Shown here: one piece after another, positions 8,110 to 15,481 of the stretch
Layout of the letters: every line of letters starts with the position of its first letter
How positions within the stretch are numbered: position 1 is the first letter of the stretch
Origin: DAOUAT01 sp964551735
GTDB lineage: Bacteria; Chloroflexota; Anaerolineae; CG2-30-64-16
Direction: 5' to 3'
DNA: 30,235 nucleotides
Assembly: GCA_964551735.1 (NCBI GenBank)
Contig: CAZKEF010000059.1
Span: 1 to 30,235 of the forward strand
Translations under genes and position numbers: made by a program
Notes under the pieces: model-generated
Told to the model about the DNA's origin: nothing
What the model saw: the letters and a program-made list of their open reading frames with translations, nothing else
The model's database searches: none

Positions 8110-9147
8110 GCAGAAAGAGCGCGAGCCCACGAAGCTCGTGCGCAGGTGCTCCACCGCCTGCACGTCGTCTTCTTGGACGCCGTTACGCGAACGGGAGGCG
8201 TGGATGATGCGCCAGCCGCCCAGGCTAACCCCCACGTGGGTGATCTTCCGGCGCTCGCCCAGTTCACCGAAAAAGAGCAGATCGGCCGGCTGGAACGGCG
8301 GTTCCACCGGCTGCCCCGCGTCGAACTGCATATCGGCATCCCGGGGAAGCGTGATGCCGGCCAGCCGATGCAGGAGCTGCGCGAAGCCGGAGCAGTCAAT
8401 GCCCAGCGCGGAGCCACCGCCCCACAAATAGGGTACGCCGGTGAACTGCGCAGCATCCGCTGCGATCTGCGCCCGCCGCGCCGGGGAATCGGCCGGGAGA
8501 TCGACCAGGGGCCGCACATGGGTCGCCAGCGCCCAACCGGTCACAGGGGGCCGGAGCAGGGCCGCAGGGTCGCCAGCCAGTTCCAGGCGCACCCAGCCGG
8601 CCGCTTCATCTGTCACCGCGATCGCCGTGCCAGCCAAAACCCGGTTGACCAGCGCCGCGCCCGCGGTTGGCGCGGCGCGCAGCAGGCTGATCGGCTCGCA
8701 GACGAGGTGCGTGACCACACAGCCGCTCGGTTCAGCCAGGTAGGGACCGTAGACCCAGCCCAGGTAGCCGTCGAGCTGGCGGACAAAACACCACCGCCCT
8801 TCTTCCAGCAGCACTTCCACATGCGCGCCGTTCAGAACCTGGCTGAGCTGCTCGGACAGGAACGAGGAGGACGCATACAGGCCGGTCAGGTTGGCGGCGA
8901 CGACTCGTTCAGCAGCTCTACCCTGTCCTCGCAATACCTGCACCAGGGCCGCGTCGAAGATCAGGCCGGGGAAACGCGTGCTCAACGCGCCGATGACCCC
9001 AAAAAGCGTTCCCGCGTCCAGTGCTATGCCGGCCAGGATGCAACGGTTGCCGTCAAGGGCTGCCGCTTCCAGTTTGCAGTGGTGAACCCGAGTATCCGAA
9101 TAGGCCTGAAGCGCCTCAGTCAGCGCAGAGCGAATGGTATCGTGCAT
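8104..9147 (-). CDS. NlpC/P60 endopeptidase with SH3b domains (YkfC-like)
   Basis: This 347-residue protein resembles gamma-D-glutamyl-L-diamino-acid endopeptidases that trim cell-wall peptides. An N-terminal accessory region (1-80) and two SH3b-like segments (about 86-138 and 143-213) precede an NlpC/P60 domain. Its catalytic Cys is in GIDCSGF (C252), with His in THVGVSLG (H304) and a third polar residue in IIHASRSRNG (H316). There is no signal peptide, so it probably acts in the cytosol on imported muropeptides, as YkfC does in Bacillus. GGGAGAA upstream supports ATG 9147. It is the third gene of an epimerase-dipeptidase-endopeptidase operon, starting 49 bases after the dipeptidase stop. 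Confidence 0.88.
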   Translation of the reverse strand: MHDTIRSALTEALQAYSDTRVHHCKLEAAALDGNRCILAGIALDAGTLFGVIGALSTRFPGLIFDAALVQVLRGQGRAAERVVAANLTGLYASSSFLSEQLSQVLNGAHVEVLLEEGRWCFVRQLDGYLGWVYGPYLAEPSGCVVTHLVCEPISLLRAAPTAGAALVNRVLAGTAIAVTDEAAGWVRLELAGDPAALLRPPVTGWALATHVRPLVDLPADSPARRAQIAADAAQFTGVPYLWGGGSALGIDCSGFAQLLHRLAGITLPRDADMQFDAGQPVEPPFQPADLLFFGELGERRKITHVGVSLGGWRIIHASRSRNGVQEDDVQAVEHLRTSFVGSRSFCL

Positions 9148-9196
9148 GGCATTCTTCTCCCATCATGTGATGGCACAAGCTGGCAGCTGGCGCCAC

Positions 9197-10243
9197 TTAC
9201 GGCAGCACATCGCTGAAGACGCGCGCCATGTTCTGCCAGCAGACCAGCTCCGCCTGGCGCTCGGTCAGACCGGCCGCGGCCAGCGCATCAACGATCAGAG
9301 GGTAGCTCTGGACGCCGAGGATGCCGTCCGGCGTGAAGCTGATGCCGTCCAGGTCGCCGCCCAATCCGATGCACCCCTCGCCGCCGACCGCGATCGCGTG
9401 CTGCACATGCCGGCCGACCCACTCTAGGCCCGGCCGCGGGATGGCTGCCAGCGCAGGGCCGGCTGCCTCACGGATGCGCTGGCGCTCGGCCGCGTCCGCA
9501 CCCCGGGCTGCTGCCATCACCCCATCCCAAGCGGCCAAGTAATCGGGCGAGAGGAAGTCCGGCGCCAGGTTGATGCCCATGATGCCGCCCCGGTCGGCTA
9601 GGGCCCGGATCTGCCCGTCGGTCAGGTTACGCGGCGCAGGGCTGATGCTCCGGCAGTTGGAGTGGCTGGCGATAAACGGTCTGTGCGTCAGCACCAGCAC
9701 CTGGTCGAACGCCGCGTCTGAGAGGTGCGAGACGTCCACCATGACCCCCAGCGCCTCGGCCAGCTCGACCAGCCTGACTCCCTCGGTGCTCAGCCCGCCG
9801 CCCGCGCCGCCGGAGGTGCCGGAGAACGGGTTGTCGTCCCAGGCCGGGATGATCAGCCGCACGCCCAGGTCGAAGAAGTGCGCCAGGTTCTCGGCCCGGC
9901 CTGCCAACGGATCGCCGCCCTCCAGGCCGATGATCGCGGCCACGTGATCCGCGCCCGGCGCGCAGGCCGCGGCGACATCGGCCCCGGTGAGCGCCAGGTG
10001 CAGCGCGCCGCCCGAGTCATCGGCCCACGCGCGGATCGCCTGTGCGGCCGCCTCGGCCAGGGCCGGAAGATCGCGCCCGCGGTAGTAGCTGGCCGCGGCG
10101 AAGATGGCGAAAACCTGCACAGCATGTCCCGCCGCCCGCAGCCGCGGCAGGTCCACATGCCCGCGGCCATCCCCGCCGACGAAATCGTACGGGCCGTCGT
10201 ATGTGCGCATCACCGCGTCACAATGAGCATCAAAGAATCGCAT
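9197..10243 (-). CDS. Membrane-dipeptidase family (renal dipeptidase-like, M19) zinc peptidase
   Basis: This 348-residue M19 dipeptidase cleaves dipeptides, including L-D or D-configured ones, with a binuclear zinc centre. All metal ligands are visible: HCD (H7, D9), LEGGD (E108), VSHLSD (H173) and ASHSNCR (H194). The 21-residue spacing between the last two equals that of the mammalian enzyme. LGGDLDGI near the C-terminus supplies the conserved Asp. No signal peptide or anchor is seen, so it is cytosolic. ATG 10243 is chosen because the family-typical MRFFDAHCD starts there; the frame stays open into heptamer repeats upstream but that part has no protein character. Flanked by a dipeptide epimerase and an NlpC/P60 gene, it probably completes breakdown of recycled wall peptides. 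Confidence 0.92.
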   Translation of the reverse strand: MRFFDAHCDAVMRTYDGPYDFVGGDGRGHVDLPRLRAAGHAVQVFAIFAAASYYRGRDLPALAEAAAQAIRAWADDSGGALHLALTGADVAAACAPGADHVAAIIGLEGGDPLAGRAENLAHFFDLGVRLIIPAWDDNPFSGTSGGAGGGLSTEGVRLVELAEALGVMVDVSHLSDAAFDQVLVLTHRPFIASHSNCRSISPAPRNLTDGQIRALADRGGIMGINLAPDFLSPDYLAAWDGVMAAARGADAAERQRIREAAGPALAAIPRPGLEWVGRHVQHAIAVGGEGCIGLGGDLDGISFTPDGILGVQSYPLIVDALAAAGLTERQAELVCWQNMARVFSDVLP

Positions 10244-10256
10244 AGGGCCTCGAGTC

Positions 10257-10397
10257 TGGTGCGTACTGCGTACTGCATACTGCTTACTGCTTACTTCGTA
10301 CTGCGTAATGCGCACTTGTGTGACCATGCGCTCCCGACCGTACATCGAACATCGTACATTCCACATTCCACGTTCCACATTCGACATTTCACATTCC
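10257..10397. repeat. Degenerate heptamer tandem repeat (two blocks)
   Basis: Block one (about 10260-10316) is a run of degenerate 7-mers of the TACTGCG/TACTGCA/TACTGCT type. Block two (about 10340-10397) is a run of 7-mers of the CACATTC/GACATTT type. Together they fill the space between the epimerase stop and the dipeptidase start, on the upstream side of the dipeptidase. The same two unit types recur at 23658-23775 and 26028-26112. The frame is accidentally open through the repeat, which would lengthen the dipeptidase by 55 residues if read. Confidence 0.85.
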
Positions 10398-10404
10398 CCA
10401 TCAC

Positions 10405-11436
10405 TCACCCTTGCCTCACCACCCCCACCCCGGCCCCTTCCGGCACGTGCACGCCGCCTTGCGCGTCGTAGGTTACACCCGCGAACGGGTCATCGGCGAT
10501 GAGGAGCGGCGCGTCCAGGTCCAGCCAGTCGGCCAGACCCGCCAGGTGGGCCATCGCGGTCACGCCCAACGAGGTCTCGATCATGCAGCCGAGCATCACC
10601 CGCAAGCCCAGCTCGCGCGCCCGGCGCAGCATGACCAGGCCCGGCCCCAGGCCGCCGACCTTTTGCAGCTTCAAGTTGATCGCGGCCACGCCTGCCCGCG
10701 CCAGCGCATCCACGTCGGCCAGCGTGCGCACCGATTCATCGGCCACCACGGGCAGGTTGGTGTGCGCCTGGACGTAGCCCATGCCCGCGAGGTCATCCTT
10801 GGGCGTCGGCTGCTCGACCAGCGCCAGGCCGAGGGGTTCCAGCCGGCGGATCTGCGCCACGGCCTCCGCGGGCGACCAGCCGGCGTTGGCGTCCACCCGC
10901 AGCTCCGCATCGGGCCGGGCCGCGCGCACCGCAGCCAAGCGCGCCAAGTCGTCGTCGGCGCCGAGCTTGATCTTGAGGATGGGGTAGGCGCTGGCCTCGG
11001 CGGCCAACCGCGCCATCTCATACGGCTCGGCGATGGCGATGGTGAAGGACGTGGGCAGGACGCGCGGCGCGGGCAGATCAAGCAGCCGCCACAACGGCAG
11101 GCCGCGCTGCCGGCCCAGGCGGTCGTGCAGCGCCAGGTCCACCGCGCACCGGGCCGGCGCGGGGCCAGCACCACCGACCCAGCGAGCGATTTCACCCGGA
11201 TCGTCGGGAAACGGCTCGGACCGCTCGGCCGCCGCGGCCCAGAACGCGATCATGCTCTCGTCGGAGATGCCGTAGTAGGGCGGGATGGCGGCCTCACCCC
11301 AGCCTTCGTCCCCAGCCAGCCGCACCCAGAAGGACCGCCGGGTCTCGCTGACGCCGTAGGACAGCCGGAACGGGTTGCGCAGGTGTAGGGTTTGAGCGTG
11401 CCACGCCAACGGCGGACATGGAATATGATCGGGCAT
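10405..11436 (-). CDS. Dipeptide epimerase, enolase superfamily (L-Ala-D/L-Glu epimerase-like)
   Basis: This 343-residue member of the muconate-lactonizing/epimerase subgroup of the enolase superfamily carries the full active site. The acid/base pair sits in ILKIKLG (K155, K157) and NLKLQK (K256). Mg2+ ligands are in RVDANAGW (D182), LVEQP (E208) and VADES (D233). Such enzymes epimerise L-Ala-D-Glu from murein to L-Ala-L-Glu so ordinary peptidases can finish it. ATG 11436 is preferred because GGAG lies 9 bases upstream and the family N-terminus follows. A minus-strand promoter, TTGACA with a weak -10, lies just upstream. It is the first gene of the muropeptide operon. Exact dipeptide specificity cannot be read from the sequence. 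Confidence 0.9.
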   Translation of the reverse strand: MPDHIPCPPLAWHAQTLHLRNPFRLSYGVSETRRSFWVRLAGDEGWGEAAIPPYYGISDESMIAFWAAAAERSEPFPDDPGEIARWVGGAGPAPARCAVDLALHDRLGRQRGLPLWRLLDLPAPRVLPTSFTIAIAEPYEMARLAAEASAYPILKIKLGADDDLARLAAVRAARPDAELRVDANAGWSPAEAVAQIRRLEPLGLALVEQPTPKDDLAGMGYVQAHTNLPVVADESVRTLADVDALARAGVAAINLKLQKVGGLGPGLVMLRRARELGLRVMLGCMIETSLGVTAMAHLAGLADWLDLDAPLLIADDPFAGVTYDAQGGVHVPEGAGVGVVRQG

Positions 11437-11475
11437 GAAAAAAGGCTCCGTGACAGGGTCAAGATCAATGTCCTG

Positions 11476-11504
11476 ATTGTGGCGCAGATGATGCATCCTG
11501 TCAA
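11476..11504 (-). promoter_or_regulatory. Promoter of the muropeptide operon
   Basis: On the minus strand TTGACA (11504-11499) is followed after 17 bases by CACAAT (11481-11476). Transcription would begin near 11469 and give a leader of about 33 bases before ATG 11436. The -35 is perfect; the -10 matches four of six positions. Confidence 0.6.
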
Positions 11505-11514
11505 GGCGCAAGCA

Positions 11515-11523
11515 TGGTATAAT
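11515..11523 (+). promoter_or_regulatory. Extended -10 promoter of the isoaspartate methyltransferase gene
   Basis: TGG followed by a perfect TATAAT (11518-11523) forms an extended -10 element. No good -35 is seen at 16-18 bases, which extended -10 promoters tolerate. Predicted start is near 11530, about 26 bases before ATG 11556. The minus-strand promoter of the divergent operon lies only 11 bases away, so polymerases may compete. Confidence 0.65.
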
Positions 11524-11555
11524 AGGCACGTCATCCGGTTTCTGCGGAGGAAGCC

Positions 11556-12323
11556 ATGTCACGCCGTACTCTCGGCATCGTTGCCGCGATCGTGTTGATC
11601 CTCGTGGCCGCCGCGCTGATCCTACTGCGCGGTCAGCCTGCGCCGCCCTCGCTGCCTGCCGCCACGGCGGCCCCGACCACCCCGGCGCCAGACAGCTTCG
11701 CCAATGCTCGGAGCGCGATGGTGGCCGACCAGATCCAGCGCCGCGGGGTGAACGATGCGGCGGTGCTGGCTGCGATGCGCAGGCTGCCCCGCCATCGTTT
11801 CGTCCCCGACAGCTACCTGGCCCAGGCGTACGCGGATCACCCCCTGCCCATCGGCTACGGCCAGACCATCTCGCAGCCCTACATCGTGGCGCTGATGACC
11901 CAGGCGTTAAAGGCCGAGCCGGGCCAGCGTGTGTTGGAGATCGGGACCGGCAGCGGCTTCCAGGCGGCGGTCCTGGGTGAGATGGGCGTCGAGGTCTACT
12001 CGGTGGAGATCATCCCGGAGCTGGCGGAGCAGGCCACATCACGCCTGGCCGATATGGCTTATACCAACGTCCGTGTACGGCAGGCCGATGGCTACCACGG
12101 CTGGCCGGAGCATGCACCCTACGATGCCATCATCGTGACCGCCGCGCCCGATCACCTGCCCACCCCGCTGGCGCAGCAACTCAGGGAAGGGGGGCGGCTG
12201 GTCATTCCCATCGGTCCGCAGGGTGCGGTGCAGACCCTCTGGCTGTTCGAGAAGCAGGCGGGCGAGCTTCAGGCCAGCAACCTGGGGGATGTGATGTTCG
12301 TGCCGCTAACGGGAGAGCATTGA
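11556..12323 (+). CDS. pcm: Membrane-anchored protein-L-isoaspartate O-methyltransferase
   Basis: This 255-residue protein transfers a methyl group from S-adenosylmethionine to isoaspartyl residues in damaged proteins. The catalytic domain starts near residue 50; the family signature GYGQTISQPYIVA is at 100-112 and the SAM-binding VLEIGTGSG at 126-134. It differs from the usual cytosolic enzyme (about 210 residues) by an N-terminal helix (residues 5-24, preceded by two arginines) and a Pro/Ala/Thr-rich linker (25-48). That topology suggests a domain held at the outer face of the membrane, which raises the question of SAM supply. GGAGGA 7 bases before ATG 11556 fixes the start. Its 3' end overlaps the convergent spermidine-synthase-like gene by 55 bases. 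Confidence 0.9.
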   Translation: MSRRTLGIVAAIVLILVAAALILLRGQPAPPSLPAATAAPTTPAPDSFANARSAMVADQIQRRGVNDAAVLAAMRRLPRHRFVPDSYLAQAYADHPLPIGYGQTISQPYIVALMTQALKAEPGQRVLEIGTGSGFQAAVLGEMGVEVYSVEIIPELAEQATSRLADMAYTNVRVRQADGYHGWPEHAPYDAIIVTAAPDHLPTPLAQQLREGGRLVIPIGPQGAVQTLWLFEKQAGELQASNLGDVMFVPLTGEH

Positions 12324-14941
12324 ACATTTCCTGGTAGTAACATCATCGCCGCGGCATACGCCCCCGCGCCCAGGCAGATGACCGCGGTGAACCCCAGGCT
12401 CAGCGCCAGGATCGCGGCCAACACCGAGGCCACCACCGACGCGCAGCCGTTGACCGCCCAGGCCCAGGGCGTCCACCCCGGCGCACATGCCTCCAGCCAG
12501 GCCAGCCCCAACGGGAAGGGCAGCCCCATCAGCACCGCCAGCGGCGCCAGGCTCACCGCCGCAGCGGCGACCCGCGCGGCCGTCGGCCAGCCCAGGGCTG
12601 CGTCAGCCAGCGGCCGACCGGCGACCGCGGTCAGCAGCGCCAGGCCGGCCAGCGCGGCCAACGCACCGCGCCTGGGCAGCCAGGCGGCCCGCGCCCATGT
12701 GCTGCCCAGGCTGGAGCCCAGCAGCACGACCAGCACTACCAGGGTAAACGCGTAGGTGGCGTGGCCCATCACCAGCAGCCAGCGCTGGATCAGCGGGATC
12801 TCCACGAAGAGGAACGCGACGCCAAGCAGGCCGAAGTAGCTGAAAACGCGAAGGCGCTCACGCGGCGGCAGAACCGCGTATTCCGTAATCGAGGCTGCGC
12901 GATAGCCTCCTTTAGGGTCAGCCGGTCTCACTCTCACCGCAGGAAACCGGCTAAAGCCTCGGCTCCGGTTGGATGACTTTTCGGTCGGTCGCCGGGCGCT
13001 CCCGCCCCGCAACGCCAGTGGCAGCACGATCAGCGCCCCGCTCAGCACCAACACCAATGCCAGCAGCGCGAACAGCACCAGGTAGCCGCTGCCGCCGAAC
13101 GGCTGCCAGGTCCGGCCCAGGGTCGCCAACACTTGCGGGGTCTGCGACCAGCGGAAGAAGTGGAAAAAGAAAGGCCGGTCGTCGGTCGGCGGCTCGACGG
13201 CATACGGCCAGCCGCGGTAAAACGCGGCCCGATCCCCGGCCGCCAGCAGCCCGGTGACGGCCTCATAGTGGCTGGCCGCCGGCATCCGGTTGAAGCGGTT
13301 GACCTCGTCCGGCCGGATGTCCGGCGCCCATACCAGGTCGTAGCGCCGCGCCGCCGTGAAACCGCGTGCTGCGGCCAGCTCGTCGGCCGTCCAGCCGCCG
13401 GGGTTGACTAACGCCGTAATCGTCTGGATGCCACGGTACGCCACCAGCGTATCGGCCGGCGCCGAGACACCGCGGCGGGCACTTGCTTCCACCAGGGCGG
13501 CGATCAGGCGCAGGTCCTCGCTGGGCGGGGTTTGCAGCCAGCGGGTGACCACCAGGATGCCGCCGGGGGCCAGGCGGGCCAGCGCGGCGCTCAGCCCCTC
13601 CACGGTCAGGTTGTAGGTTTCGGCCAGGCTATAGGCGCCGCTGGCCACAGGCCGATACGAGTCGGTCAGCGGCAAGAAGGCGATGTCATAGGAGGCGGGA
13701 TCGCGCGCCAGTCTGGCGCGGGCGGGTTCGGTCACAACCGTCACGCCCGGCAGCGCGTAGGGGTCAGCCACGGCGGTGGCCCGGGCCACCGCCCGCCGCA
13801 CCAGGGGATTGCCGGTAACCGCAACCACCTGCCCCGCTCCGCCGGCCAGCGCCTGGATCACCGCCAACCCGCCGCCCGGTTCCAGGATCAAAACATGGGC
13901 CGCGGGGCGCAGCTGAAACACGACCGCTTCGGGCAGGAACGAAGCTGCCTGGAACGCTGCGGGCCCCTCCAGCGGCGCTGGCATCATGCTGTCGCCGTCC
14001 ACCGAGAGGCCGAGCTGGCGCGGGGCCGGACCAGCGTAAGTGTAGCTGAGGCCGGGCAACAGCCGCGTGCCCGCGTCTGCCAGCACATCCACGCGCGAGA
14101 TCGCGTTCCACTGGCCGAAGAGTGCACGCGCACCGGGGTAACGCTGGGCATAGACGAGGCCTTTGTACGGCGAAAGGGTCAGGCCCACGACCCCGCGACC
14201 GGAGAGGTTCAGGACGGAAAGGAGGACTAAACCAACCAGGACGGTGATGCTGAACAGAAGGAAAGCATAGCGTCCAGCGTTGAAAACGACCGTCCTTAAT
14301 TCTGGACTCGAGGCTGTGCGATAGCCGGCTTTAGGGTCAGCCGGTTGGCTCCGACGCGCAAGTACCCAGCTAAAGCCTCGATTCCAATACTTCTGATTTT
14401 CCACCAGCGCCGGCAGCAGTGCGATCAGCCCGCTGGCCAGCACTGCGCCCGGCACACCGGCCAGCGCCAGCATGACCGGGGCCAGCAACACGCCGGCCGC
14501 GGAGCCCAGCAGGTTGGCCGCGTAGACCCGATGGCTCTCGCCCCGGCTGCCGGCCAACGCCGCGCCGATCCCTACGCCCGCGGCCAAAAACGGCAGCGTC
14601 AGCGCCAGGTAGTAGAGCACAAAGAGGGCGATTTGCCGGCGGTCCCAGGCGATGCTGTAGCTGTCGAACGGCAAGAGGTTCACGACCGCGTAGGCGACCA
14701 GCGTGGAGAAGGCGAACGCGACGCCGCACCACGCCAGCAGCCGTGGGAGCGACGTCCGCCCCAGCGCGGGGACCAACCCCAGCAGCGAGCCACTGGCCCC
14801 GAACCCCAGCAGCGCCAGACTGACCACCAGGAAGGCAAAGTGGTAGAACTGCGCCACGGCGAGCAGCCGGGTCAGCGACGTTTCCAACAGCAGCGTGGCC
14901 CCGGCCAGCGCGGCCACCCCCAACGCGGTACGGCGGAACAT
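12269..14941 (-). CDS. Polytopic spermidine-synthase-like membrane protein with two repeat insertions
   Basis: This 890-residue protein has an N-terminal hydrophobic region of roughly eight helices (to about residue 310). A central Rossmann-like domain resembles spermine/spermidine synthases (VLILEPGGGLAVIQAL as the nucleotide-binding turn, then YDIAFLPLTDSYR), and a second group of helices follows towards the C-terminus. Such membrane fusions occur in many bacteria without an assigned reaction. Two 73-bp palindromic elements interrupt the frame near residues 188-211 and 661-685, both encoding an RGFS...PADPK-GYR-AS peptide. ATG 14941 begins a typical hydrophobic start (ALGVAALAGATLLLE). It sits 14 bases after the DUF6504-like gene and overlaps pcm at its 3' end. 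Polyamine synthesis is not assured. Confidence 0.72.
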   Translation of the reverse strand: MFRRTALGVAALAGATLLLETSLTRLLAVAQFYHFAFLVVSLALLGFGASGSLLGLVPALGRTSLPRLLAWCGVAFAFSTLVAYAVVNLLPFDSYSIAWDRRQIALFVLYYLALTLPFLAAGVGIGAALAGSRGESHRVYAANLLGSAAGVLLAPVMLALAGVPGAVLASGLIALLPALVENQKYWNRGFSWVLARRSQPADPKAGYRTASSPELRTVVFNAGRYAFLLFSITVLVGLVLLSVLNLSGRGVVGLTLSPYKGLVYAQRYPGARALFGQWNAISRVDVLADAGTRLLPGLSYTYAGPAPRQLGLSVDGDSMMPAPLEGPAAFQAASFLPEAVVFQLRPAAHVLILEPGGGLAVIQALAGGAGQVVAVTGNPLVRRAVARATAVADPYALPGVTVVTEPARARLARDPASYDIAFLPLTDSYRPVASGAYSLAETYNLTVEGLSAALARLAPGGILVVTRWLQTPPSEDLRLIAALVEASARRGVSAPADTLVAYRGIQTITALVNPGGWTADELAAARGFTAARRYDLVWAPDIRPDEVNRFNRMPAASHYEAVTGLLAAGDRAAFYRGWPYAVEPPTDDRPFFFHFFRWSQTPQVLATLGRTWQPFGGSGYLVLFALLALVLVLSGALIVLPLALRGGSARRPTEKSSNRSRGFSRFPAVRVRPADPKGGYRAASITEYAVLPPRERLRVFSYFGLLGVAFLFVEIPLIQRWLLVMGHATYAFTLVVLVVLLGSSLGSTWARAAWLPRRGALAALAGLALLTAVAGRPLADAALGWPTAARVAAAAVSLAPLAVLMGLPFPLGLAWLEACAPGWTPWAWAVNGCASVVASVLAAILALSLGFTAVICLGAGAYAAAMMLLPGNVQCSPVSGTNITSPRLLA
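12889..12961. repeat. 73-bp palindromic element, coding copy A
   Basis: The element begins TCGAGGCT and ends AGCCTCG, giving 7-bp terminal inverted repeats, with a central TTTAGGGTCAGCCGG. It has exactly the same length as copy B at 14308-14380 and matches it closely at both ends, while the stretch after the central motif has diverged. Both copies lie in the same orientation and are translated in the same frame. Confidence 0.85.
14308..14380. repeat. 73-bp palindromic element, coding copy B
   Basis: Second copy of the element at 12889-12961: same ends (TCGAGGCT and AGCCTCG), same central TTTAGGGTCAGCCGG, same length and translated frame. It interrupts the first membrane region of the spermidine-synthase-like protein, between predicted helices. 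Related non-coding sequences occur at 15337-15395 and 17441-17505. Confidence 0.85.
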
Positions 14942-14955
14942 AGCTGCCAACCTGC

Positions 14956-15327
14956 TCAAGCTGCCGCTTCCAACTCCCGAAACAGCACCCACGCGCCCTT
15001 GCGGTCGGCGCTGCCGCGCGGCGCGCGGTCGTAATACAGGTCGAACACCTGGCCACCCGCGGTGCGCACCCGGAAGTAGAAGCGGCCGACGCCCCACGAG
15101 CCGCGCACTGCAGCCAGCGCGGCGTGTCCGGGCTCCATGTTGCTCTCGAACCGGCCGCGGCGCCGATAGTCGCACCACTCGCTGAGCGTCTCGGCCACCG
15201 TGTGACGCTCCCCGCGCCACTCGAACGCGTCAGGGCAGTGCGGCCGCTTGGAGAACGCCGGCGCCTGCTCGAAGAAGACCGTGATCGGCTCGTCAATGAA
15301 GTGCGTAGGTTTGAGGTCAGTGTCCAT
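14956..15327 (-). CDS. Small protein resembling DUF6504
   Basis: This 123-residue soluble protein has the order of blocks I associate with DUF6504: a short N-terminal DEPITVFFEQ, FEWRGERHTVAETLSEWCDY (WRG...W) in the middle, a GVGRFYFRVRT strand, and a closing VFDLYYDRA... WVLFRE. There are no membrane segments and no catalytic motif that I can name. ATG 15327 is used; an upstream in-frame TTG at 15333 is possible, and neither has a strong ribosome binding site. It is probably co-transcribed with the spermidine-synthase-like gene 14 bases downstream. Function unknown. Confidence 0.6.
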   Translation of the reverse strand: MDTDLKPTHFIDEPITVFFEQAPAFSKRPHCPDAFEWRGERHTVAETLSEWCDYRRRGRFESNMEPGHAALAAVRGSWGVGRFYFRVRTAGGQVFDLYYDRAPRGSADRKGAWVLFRELEAAA

Positions 15328-15336
15328 CGTCAAGTG

Positions 15337-15460
15337 TCAGACCGGCTAAAGCCTCGATTCCAGCGTTACGCTAGGTAGGCCTCGAGGCAACGCTGCTGGC
15401 GCGAGCGACCTCTACAGATAAAAGCAATTATCCGCGTTCATCCGCGCTCGTCCGCGTCCC
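15337..15460. repeat. Spacer with partial palindromic element and decamer repeat
   Basis: The gap between the DUF6504-like gene and the permease gene holds no gene. From 15337 it carries the ACCGGCTAAAGCCTCGATTCC end of the palindromic family found at 12889, 14308 and 17441. Next comes a hairpin CAGCGTT...AACGCTG (15361-15395) with CCTCGAGG inside. A ten-base tandem repeat follows at 15431-15460 (TCCGCGTTCA, TCCGCGCTCG, TCCGCGTCCC). The hairpin lies just downstream of the ABC operon and could end its transcript, though no T-run follows. Confidence 0.65.
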
Positions 15461-15481
15461 ACCAACAACTCTCCCACGCCC

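Noticed and set aside
9197..10408. Longer dipeptidase starting inside the heptamer repeat
   Set aside because: The extra 55 residues are translated repeat without protein character; the family N-terminus begins at 10243.
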